DNA of 11,885 nucleotides, taken from Chitinophagaceae bacterium. Lineage in GTDB: Bacteria; Bacteroidota; Bacteroidia; Chitinophagales; Chitinophagaceae. The stretch's first letter is position 1, and each line of letters starts with the position of its first letter. The notes below the pieces were generated by a model. It did not search any database. It had not been told where the DNA came from and saw only the letters and a program-made list of their open reading frames with translations. Position numbers and translations under genes: made by a program. Location: the NCBI GenBank assembly GCA_014379785.1, contig JACMLD010000363.1, positions 1 through 11,885 on the forward strand. Direction: 5' to 3'. Below are positions 6,901-11,885 of this stretch, one piece after another.

Positions 6901-9031
6901 GGGTAGAAGCGATAAAAGCGATACCACCACGCTGTTTAGCAAGCGTAAATTTCTCAGACAGTGTTTCGTTAAACGACAATCTCTGTGGTGTGAATGTGAA
7001 GAAGTTTCCTGCATTACATCCATTCACCGAGAACACCGGATATTTACCCTGGTTGTTATAGTTCTGTGGGTTGTCTATATTAAACTCCAGCGTTGTTGAA
7101 GATGAGTGACCGAAGTATGTGATGAGACTGAGACCTTCTTCAAAAAGTTCGGCAATTTTTTCGTTTGAAAGCTGCTCAACGGGATTTGTTGAGTTCTTAC
7201 AGAAGATCGAAACATTGGCACCCACCAGCGTATCCTTGATGATCTGCTTGTAGGTCTCCATATAATTACAAAGCACGGTGCCGAGGTAGCTGTCGCTCGC
7301 ACCGGTGATCTGCATGATGTTTTTCATCCAGCCGCGACCAGCAATGGTATTCGGACTATTCTGTTGTGCTGACTCGTATTCTTTTACCTTCTCGAGATAG
7401 TCGGCTACTTCGACAGGACTTATCGCACCGATCCTTCCGATGGGTGTCAGTGTAACCGGATTCGCACCGTCTGCCGAACCAAGCAGGTTGTCAGATGCCG
7501 GCCATCCGAAGGTCGGTATCAGGTTGAGACGATCAGAAATAGGATTACCCTGTGTAGGATAGTATTCGTTGTATGAAATACCGCGACCTATCAACAGCGC
7601 ATATTGCGGAGTAGCTGCAAATTTTGCCCGGGCAAAACGAAGAAAGTTTTTAACGGAGAGCGGATGTTTTTTTATACCGTACGCAAACTGGTCTACCAGT
7701 TCGTTGATGTCAACAATCTTAGCATTGTATCCTCCACCTGTTGCAGAAGAGCGATAGATTCTGTATTCCTCTACAGGATTTGAACCGTTTGGACCGCTGT
7801 AAAGAATCGGATTGGAGATGATGATATAGTTGGACTGATTGGCCGGACTATTAAAGTTTACAAAGTTCTTTGTCACGATTTGTGAAGCATCAACCGTTGC
7901 TATGTTTGAAGGGTCTTCGCTCACGAGAAGCATGTCTCTGTCGGACGTGCCGCCGGAAACAGCAAATTTGAGCATCCCGGGCGTGGATACATCTGCAATG
8001 TATCTTTCCTGGTAAGTAAGGTCATAGAGTACGGGTACCGGGGAGCCTGCGCTGAAATTGGTGATCTCTAAATAGTAACCGTTATTTCTGGCTTCCAGTT
8101 TAAAAGGGAAGTTGGTCGCTCCGCCAAAATTAAAGGACCTGGGATAGTTGAGTTCGTAATGCGAAACAACAAAGCGGTCGTTTGTGGTATCGGAGGAAAC
8201 GCTTTTGAAGACTGTGCTTGAAGTTCCTGTATTGAGCAATGCAATCGGAAAGGGAACGGTCGCTTTTACTTCGTTGAAATAATCGCATATCGTATCAATC
8301 AGTTGCGTGTTATTGAGTCTGACACTGATTTTCCTTGAATTCAGTGCATTTCCGGAAGCGCCAAATTTGAGCGTACCGCCGATGCCTGCGCCCAGGTAAG
8401 GAAACAGATTTGCCTGGTCATCCTGTCGGGGTGCCAGCGGATAAATTTCGTTTGTACTCCAGTTTTCACCAACGTCATAAGACGATGAGTACACATATTC
8501 ACCAACAGGTGCAGCAAAACCCGGATTGATTCTTTCATGAAAGTATCGGCCCAGGGTGTGCATGAAATAAGTTTCGGCCGGCAGTGCGTTGCCGGCTACA
8601 TCATTGGCAACTTCCGTAAAACGAAGGTTGGCAGATGTGGTGTGGACAGTAAGAAAGTAGACAACCGTATCTGTTTGTAAACTGTATTTTTCGTGGTGCT
8701 GGTAATTCGGATCACGGTACATGACGCGGTCGGGTTTGCCATCATTTCTTTCGCCCCAGAATTCGATGTATCCGTTGGCTGGCAGCGCACCACTGTTTAC
8801 TGACGTATAAAGTGCCACCTCTCTTCCATTGCGGAAAAGTTTGAAATGGTTGACCGGCGTGGCACCCAGGCCAATCGAATTGATGGCTGCCTGGCTGATG
8901 CGGAAAAGCCCGGTTCTTGGACTCTTGAACTTATAATATGTTTTATTGGGATCTATCCATTCATTGTTGAACTGCTGGGCATAACCCGTGGCAGCGCTGA
9001 TGATGAGGATAAGTGTAAATAATTTTCTCAT
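3950..9031 (-). CDS. porU2: Type IX secretion C25 sortase-like protein, PorU2 type
   Basis: 1693 residues, ATG 9031, signal peptide cut near GYA|QQ (18/19). After an N-terminal beta-rich region, the gingipain-fold C25 domain spans about 400-780. ALLIGRG (478-484) opens the core, GHSS carries the probable catalytic His642 and NGCNAG the probable catalytic Cys672, and LHGDP (769-773) closes the domain. Then come a CARDB-like Ig module (about 795-897), a long beta-rich stretch, a second CARDB-like module (about 1337-1442), and an FlgD/T9SS-like C-terminal Ig domain (about 1578-1660; NYPNPF, WDGNDQFGQRLANGVYLYRF). A charged tail of about 30 residues ends the protein. PorU cleaves T9SS sorting domains and attaches cargo to A-LPS at the cell surface; it has its own uncleaved sorting-like domain. 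P. gingivalis PorU is about 1160 residues, so this is much longer and fits the paralogue annotated PorU2. It lies 4 bp after the PorV-like gene. The C25 call is firm; the exact subtype and symbol are less so. Confidence 0.85.
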   Translation of the reverse strand: MRKLFTLILIISAATGYAQQFNNEWIDPNKTYYKFKSPRTGLFRISQAAINSIGLGATPVNHFKLFRNGREVALYTSVNSGALPANGYIEFWGERNDGKPDRVMYRDPNYQHHEKYSLQTDTVVYFLTVHTTSANLRFTEVANDVAGNALPAETYFMHTLGRYFHERINPGFAAPVGEYVYSSSYDVGENWSTNEIYPLAPRQDDQANLFPYLGAGIGGTLKFGASGNALNSRKISVRLNNTQLIDTICDYFNEVKATVPFPIALLNTGTSSTVFKSVSSDTTNDRFVVSHYELNYPRSFNFGGATNFPFKLEARNNGYYLEITNFSAGSPVPVLYDLTYQERYIADVSTPGMLKFAVSGGTSDRDMLLVSEDPSNIATVDASQIVTKNFVNFNSPANQSNYIIISNPILYSGPNGSNPVEEYRIYRSSATGGGYNAKIVDINELVDQFAYGIKKHPLSVKNFLRFARAKFAATPQYALLIGRGISYNEYYPTQGNPISDRLNLIPTFGWPASDNLLGSADGANPVTLTPIGRIGAISPVEVADYLEKVKEYESAQQNSPNTIAGRGWMKNIMQITGASDSYLGTVLCNYMETYKQIIKDTLVGANVSIFCKNSTNPVEQLSNEKIAELFEEGLSLITYFGHSSSTTLEFNIDNPQNYNNQGKYPVFSVNGCNAGNFFTFTPQRLSFNETLSEKFTLAKQRGGIAFIASTHFGIVNYLNIYINNMYSLSTKTDYGASLGKINHDAAQQLLQIAGASDFYARLHAEEITLHGDPALKLNFQPLPDYVIEEPQVQINPQFISVAEDKFKASIKLHNIGRAVNDSIVIEIKQQFPDNTTGLLLRKKIRGVYNVDSISIDVPIQAARDKGLNKLIITIDADNAVPEKTEINNTVTKEFFIYEDEARPAFPYGYSIVSQQNTKFYASTANPFSGLKQYVLEMDTTEAFNSPLKVSKTLTSVGGMLEFDPGMTFQDSTVYYWRTSFVPGQGGEYRWNTTSFIYLNAAPSAGFNQSHYFQQLKSTSERVFLDADRQWKYQPIDNNIYIRNAIYPTSGLEDNEFTVSVNGDTYIISACVGSSIIFHVFDPITFKPWKNTKPDGTSLNLSGSGSSDCGFGRSYNIEFSTMSSDTRFRMMKFMDSIPAGAYVVVRNIPNADEGSNTYAKDWQADTTLFGSNKSLYHSLLGVGMPVDSFNRARAYAFVYQKGNPTYPPKFKISDGIYDKIVLSADAATPDSIGSITSPAFGPAKNWKQVHWRGTSTEASSTDLNKVEVIGVPDNGPETVLYTLDNTQQDFDISAVSSTQYPRIKLKLTSQDSVNLTPFQLRYWRLDYDPLPEGALIPNIFFRTKDTLEIGEKLNFGIAFKNISAAPFDSVKMKMYVLDKANVPHNIVLPKRKPLIAGDSIRFEYEIDTKDYPGMNTLYLDFNPENDQPEQFHFNNFLFRNFYVRPDNINPLLDVTFDNVHILNRDIVSARPHIQIKLKDEAKYMLLNDTAGMTVQIRFPDNNNLTRTYRIDGDTLKFTPAANGTDNTASLDFYPSFLEQINPEGDEYELIVSGKDRSSNKTGSSEYKVTFRVISKPMISNLLNYPNPFTTSTAFVFTITGSEVPQNMKIQILTVTGKIVREITKQELGPLHIGRNITEFKWDGNDQFGQRLANGVYLYRFVTTLNGQKMEKFKDGGDDTDKYFNKGYGKMYLMR

Positions 9032-9035
9032 AGGT

Positions 9036-10142
9036 TTATTTCTTTTGCTTCTTTTTCAAATCAAGCTTAAGCGAAAAAATATGGGTATAGAGAGGGTTTG
9101 ACTGATTGGCCAGATTGGTGAAAGCGTAATCAATCTGCACGTTTGAAATGCGGAAGCCTGCACCAACGCTTGGCTGATATATCCACACTTTTTTTGTGTT
9201 GGAAGAATCATCGTCATCAAGCGCTTTCTGGAAATTATTGATGCCTGCGCGGACAAAGAACACATCTTTTACAGATGCTTCGAGTCCGAGTTTTGGATCG
9301 ATGCTTACTGCTTTCGAAGATATAACAGTGTTGCGGCGTCCGTCAAATGTGAAGTCCACATTGGCTTCTGCAAGCAGGTTTACCGATGAGTTTATTTTGA
9401 AATTATAACCAGCGCCTGCTATCAATCTTGGCGCCGTGAGTTCGGTTGAGCGAACGGGAATTTCATTTTGTGTCAGGTAAAACACTTCGCGCACCTTTTC
9501 ATTCAGGCTGTATGACCAGGCATTGAATGTGGTGGTGATATCTCTTGCCATCAGTCCGAGTTTCCATTTGGATGTTTCGTACTGTATACCTGCATCAAAG
9601 CCGAAGCCCCATGCGGTGGCGAATTCACCGGCTTTGCGGTGAATTATTTTTGCGTTGATTCCCACATTCATGGTGTGGGTCTTTTTCACTTTCACCTGCT
9701 GAGCCATGGAAATCAGGAATGCATAATCTGCAGACGAGAAGGTGGTGATATTGTCGAAGTTGATGGTGCCATCGGGCTCCACCAGAAAAATGGTATTGGG
9801 GATATCGTCTACCGCGAAGCGGAGGACGGAAAGTCCGAGGGTTCTTTTGCCACCACTGATTGGAACAGCCAGAGAGAGGTAATCATATTTTCCGATGCCC
9901 GCGAAATATTCGGCATGCATCAGGTTTACCTGTGGATATTCTTTTACGTTGACAAGACCGGCAGGATTCCAGTAACCGGAGCTGCCGTCTTTTACTGAAG
10001 CTATCTGCGCGCTGCCCATTGCCAGTCCGCGAGCCCCTGCACCAATATTCAGAAATTCATTGGAATATTTTCGAAACTGGGCGTGCGTTCCCAATCCCGA
10101 AAAAATAAGGGCGCCGATCAACAGCGGTTTAAAGTTTTTCAT
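9036..10142 (-). CDS. PorV/PorQ-family outer-membrane beta-barrel protein
   Basis: 368 residues from ATG 10142. The frame extends to a TTG at 10166, but MKNFKPLLIGALIFSGLGTHAQ from the ATG is a clean signal peptide with cleavage at HA|Q (21/22), so the ATG is chosen. The mature N-terminus (about 26-60) has the family hallmark: FLNIGAGARGLAMGSA, then a short D-G-S-S-G-Y-W-N-P-A-G-L segment, as in FadL-like PorV/PorQ barrels. The rest alternates amphipathic beta strands and turns and ends in a strand (HIFSLKLDL) and a lysine-rich tail. PorV shuttles folded T9SS cargo from the translocon to the PorU/PorQ/PorZ attachment complex. Position directly upstream of a C25 sortase (4 bp gap, same strand) suggests a dedicated barrel partner for it, likely co-transcribed. 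Whether it acts as PorV, PorQ or a paralogue cannot be decided from sequence alone. No confident promoter was seen upstream. Confidence 0.85.
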   Translation of the reverse strand: MKNFKPLLIGALIFSGLGTHAQFRKYSNEFLNIGAGARGLAMGSAQIASVKDGSSGYWNPAGLVNVKEYPQVNLMHAEYFAGIGKYDYLSLAVPISGGKRTLGLSVLRFAVDDIPNTIFLVEPDGTINFDNITTFSSADYAFLISMAQQVKVKKTHTMNVGINAKIIHRKAGEFATAWGFGFDAGIQYETSKWKLGLMARDITTTFNAWSYSLNEKVREVFYLTQNEIPVRSTELTAPRLIAGAGYNFKINSSVNLLAEANVDFTFDGRRNTVISSKAVSIDPKLGLEASVKDVFFVRAGINNFQKALDDDDSSNTKKVWIYQPSVGAGFRISNVQIDYAFTNLANQSNPLYTHIFSLKLDLKKKQKK

Positions 10143-10312
10143 CAAAGCAATTTTCAGTATAAGCAATTTGAAAAAATCTTTTCATTGATATTGGATCCGG
10201 TTTTCTATGCGCGACTCACTGAGTATATACGGACGAAACACCGGTAAGGATAGGTAACGGTTTTGGTACGAAATTATTGCCTGTTTCCGCTGATGCTGTA
10301 TTCAGAATCAAC

Positions 10313-10320
10313 TACTTTTG
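10313..10320 (+). promoter_or_regulatory. Bacteroidota -7 box (TAnnTTTG) of tyrS
   Basis: TACTTTTG matches the phylum's TAnnTTTG consensus at every fixed position and ends 19 nt before the ATG at 10340, so transcription would begin roughly 10-15 nt upstream of the start codon. No clear TTG lies at the usual 17-23 bp upstream. Because the box lies within the open frame extending to a TTG at 10277, it argues for ATG 10340 as the true start. The rest of the 197-bp divergent gap (10143-10339) holds nothing else I can name. Confidence 0.6.
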
Positions 10321-10339
10321 CGCAAATTACTTGAATACA

Positions 10340-11611
10340 ATGAATTTGTTAGAAGAACTGCGCTGGAGGGGCCTTGTACAGGACATTATGCCGGGTACTG
10401 AAGACCAGTTAAAAAAGGAAATGACCACGGCATATATTGGTTTTGACCCTACTGCGGAGAGTCTTCATATTGGCAGCCTGGTTCCCATTCTGCTGCTGGT
10501 GCATTTTCAGCGCGCAGGGCACAAGCCCATGGCGCTTATTGGCGGGGCAACGGGGATGATTGGCGACCCAAGCGGAAAAAGTGAGGAAAGAAACCTTTTG
10601 GACGAAGAGCAGCTGGGCAGGAATGTGGCTGGTGTACGTGCTCAGTTGCAACGTTTTATAGATTTTGATCCTGCCAGGTCAAACGCTGCTGAGTTGGTCA
10701 ACAATCTTGACTGGTTTAAAGACATCTCTTTTATCGGTTTCTTGCGGGACGCAGGTAAGTATCTGACTGTCAATTATATGATGGCAAAGGACAGCGTGCG
10801 CAAACGCATCGAGGGAGAAACAGGTATCAGTTACACCGAATTTGCATATCAGCTCATGCAGGGTTATGATTTTTACTGGCTATACACCCATAAAAATGTC
10901 AAAATGCAGATGGGTGGAAGTGATCAGTGGGGCAATATTACCACCGGCACGGAACTTATCCGTCGCAAATCCGGGGGTGAGGCCTTCGCCTTTACCTGTC
11001 CGCTGATAAAAAAAGCCGATGGCGGCAAATTTGGAAAAACCGAAAAAGGCAATATCTGGCTGGATGCGGAACGTACCACCCCTTACCAATTTTACCAGTT
11101 CTGGCTGAATGCCGCGGATTCGGATGCAGAATCATGGATAAAGATTTTCACTTTTCTTCCAAAAAACGAGATCGAAAGTTTGCTGAAAGCAACTGCGGAG
11201 AATCCGTCAGCCCGGCTGTTGCAGAAAACGCTGGCCAGGGAACTGACAGTGTATGTGCACGGCGAAGCGGAATACCTGAAAGCTGTTGAGACAACCGAAA
11301 AACTGTTTGCCAACCAGAAAGCACCGGCAGAGAGTCTCAGCATAGAGGATCTGGAAGGCATGGAAGGTGTTGTGAAATTCCAGTTCCCGGCTTCCAGGCT
11401 TGGAATAGACATTGTCAGTTTTCTGGCGGAAACCGGTGTTTTCGGAAGCAAGGGTGATGCAAGAAAGAATGTGCAGGCGGGTGGCGTAAGCATCAACAGA
11501 ACCAAGGTGGAGGACATCCAATTACTGGTAGACAGCAAATTGTTGTTACACGGAAAATATATTCTGGCGCAAAGGGGTAAAAAGAATTTTTATCTGGTGG
11601 AGTTTGTTTAG
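10340..11611 (+). CDS. tyrS: Tyrosyl-tRNA synthetase (TyrRS, bacterial type)
   Basis: 423 residues, the usual bacterial TyrRS length (about 420-430), starting at ATG 10340 (MNLLEELRWRGL) and ending at TAG. It charges tRNA-Tyr with tyrosine in the cytoplasm. The class I Rossmann core shows YIGFDPTAESLHIGS (32-46), with HIGS as the HIGH motif (43-46). YQLMQGYDF (170-178) and GGSDQWGN (192-199) are the tyrosine-pocket segments. KFGKT (230-234) is the TyrRS version of KMSKS. Residues about 353-423 form the S4 RNA-binding domain (SRLGIDIVSFLAETG, SKGDARKNVQAGGVSINR). A start 63 bp upstream at TTG 10277 is rejected because the promoter box lies inside that extension and the added residues do not resemble TyrRS. 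It is divergent from the PorV-like gene. A repeat element begins at its stop codon, so no unique downstream terminator is present. Confidence 0.97.
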   Translation: MNLLEELRWRGLVQDIMPGTEDQLKKEMTTAYIGFDPTAESLHIGSLVPILLLVHFQRAGHKPMALIGGATGMIGDPSGKSEERNLLDEEQLGRNVAGVRAQLQRFIDFDPARSNAAELVNNLDWFKDISFIGFLRDAGKYLTVNYMMAKDSVRKRIEGETGISYTEFAYQLMQGYDFYWLYTHKNVKMQMGGSDQWGNITTGTELIRRKSGGEAFAFTCPLIKKADGGKFGKTEKGNIWLDAERTTPYQFYQFWLNAADSDAESWIKIFTFLPKNEIESLLKATAENPSARLLQKTLARELTVYVHGEAEYLKAVETTEKLFANQKAPAESLSIEDLEGMEGVVKFQFPASRLGIDIVSFLAETGVFGSKGDARKNVQAGGVSINRTKVEDIQLLVDSKLLLHGKYILAQRGKKNFYLVEFV

Positions 11612-11637
11612 GGTGCCGTCACCCCGCAGCCGAGGGG

Positions 11638-11657
11638 TCCCCAGCCGACCGGAGTTG
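11638..11657 (+). repeat. 20-bp direct repeat, copy 1
   Basis: TCCCCAGCCGACCGGAGTTG is identical to the second copy at 11693-11712, 55 bp downstream, within the composite intergenic repeat. The identical copies beside diverged neighbours suggest recent duplication or homogenisation (inference). Confidence 0.85.
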
Positions 11658-11692
11658 TCGAAATGACCGTCATGTCGAGCGAAGCCGAGACA

Positions 11693-11712
11693 TCCCCAGC
11701 CGACCGGAGTTG
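11693..11712 (+). repeat. 20-bp direct repeat, copy 2
   Basis: Exact copy of 11638-11657 in the same orientation. It is followed by GGGATCCC rather than by the GTCGAAATGAC that follows copy 1, so identity stops at the shared edge. Confidence 0.85.
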
Positions 11713-11779
11713 GGATCCCTGACAGCGGTGGGGGATTTCTCCACTCGCTGCGCTCGGTCGAAATGACGGTCACCCTCCC

Positions 11780-11885
11780 CTATTCCACATCAACCTGCTT
11801 GTGAATCAGCGCGCCTTCGGAGGCTTCCATCAAAAACTTTCTCTCGAGCACCATATAGCCATTTCCTTTTTCGCAGAAATGCACC
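11780..11885 (-). CDS. C-terminal end of an unidentified protein (rest outside window)
   Basis: On the minus strand a frame is open from the window edge to TAG at 11782-11780, giving 34 residues. It includes GNGYMVLERKFLMEAS and ends HKQVDVE. The composition (mixed hydrophobic and charged, no low-complexity runs) looks like real coding sequence, unlike the adjacent repeat, and the stop lies 4 bp outside the repeat boundary. I do not recognise the family; too little is present for a functional call. It is convergent with tyrS. Confidence 0.5.
   Translation of the reverse strand, partial: VHFCEKGNGYMVLERKFLMEASEGALIHKQVDVE

Larger units (their letters stand above)
11611..11775. repeat. Intergenic interspersed repeat, composite with inverted halves
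   Basis: About 165 bp of non-coding DNA between tyrS and the convergent partial gene. The ends are imperfect inverted copies: GGGTGCCGTCA at 11611-11621 and TGACGGTCACCC at 11764-11775 (one base indel). Inside, 11669-11697 (GTCATGTCGAGCG...CATCCCC) and 11731-11767 (GGGGATTTCTCC...CGAAATGAC) are diverged copies of one module in opposite orientation. GTCGAAATGAC occurs twice (11657-11667, 11757-11767). Such GTCAT-TCGA-CGAGC-GAG modules recur in intergenic spacers of many Bacteroidetes genomes (general knowledge, not searched). No transposase is present, so it would be a non-autonomous or passive repeat. It may fold into strong hairpins and act as a two-way terminator (inference). Confidence 0.75.

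Noticed and set aside
6653..7099. 148-codon plus-strand frame
   Set aside because: It lies antisense within the C25 catalytic domain of the sortase gene, whose frame carries recognisable motifs. Its own peptide has no domain-like features.
10143..10150. TTGCTTTG on the minus strand, a 7/8 match to TAnnTTTG, before the PorV-like gene
   Set aside because: It directly abuts the ATG at 10142, so transcription would start inside the signal peptide codons. This is not compatible with a -7 box for this start.
10269..10276. TAATTTCG on the minus strand, near-match to the -7 box, upstream of the PorV-like gene
   Set aside because: One mismatch in a conserved position, no matching TTG checked upstream, and a leader of about 125 nt. 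Too weak to report as a promoter.
11092..11538. 148-codon minus-strand frame
   Set aside because: Antisense shadow of tyrS; serine/alanine-rich with no recognisable family.
11546..11773. 75-codon minus-strand frame across the intergenic repeat (ISTERSEWRNP-like peptide)
   Set aside because: It is a translation of the interspersed repeat, overlaps the 3' end of tyrS, and has no family signature. Such peptides are common false gene calls in Bacteroidota.

Overview
The window reads as chromosomal DNA of a Bacteroidota bacterium, plausibly from the Chitinophagales/Sphingobacteriales side (inference). Three observations support this. Secreted proteins have signal peptides cut at Ala|Gln. There is type IX secretion system (T9SS) machinery together with a protein carrying a T9SS C-terminal sorting domain. 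A TAnnTTTG promoter box, typical of the phylum, lies in front of tyrS, and Shine-Dalgarno sequences are not evident. No tRNA, rRNA, CRISPR array, transposase or phage gene was recognised.

Layout, left to right. (1) The 3' end of riboflavin synthase (ribE, +), cut by the window edge. (2) A secreted M1-family zinc aminopeptidase (-) with a T9SS sorting domain; its 3' end overlaps the ribE 3' end by 8 bp. (3) A divergent multi-pass membrane protein (+) with GT-C glycosyltransferase (TMTC-like) motifs. (4) A very long C25 (gingipain-fold) sortase-like protein of 1693 residues (-), convergent with the membrane protein across only 6 bp. (5) A PorV/PorQ-family outer-membrane barrel (-), 4 bp upstream of the sortase and certainly co-oriented, probably in one operon. 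(6) Divergently, tyrosyl-tRNA synthetase (tyrS, +). (7) A non-coding interspersed repeat of about 165 bp directly after the tyrS stop codon. (8) The 3' end of an unidentified gene (-) running off the right edge.

How the genes relate: the PorV-like barrel and the C25 protein look like a paralogous sortase/shuttle pair of the T9SS attachment complex (PorU2 type). The M1 aminopeptidase is a probable T9SS cargo. ribE and tyrS are housekeeping genes. The membrane glycosyltransferase may act on an envelope lipid-linked sugar acceptor, but its substrate is unknown.

Most worth a second look: an intrinsic terminator for the sortase transcript that sits inside the coding sequence of the opposite-strand membrane protein; a gap-free internal duplication at exactly 100-residue spacing in the M1 peptidase; two CARDB-like modules on either side of the middle of the giant sortase; and the inverted composite repeat abutting tyrS. 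I did not see a convincing wholly new system; the novelty is mostly architectural.
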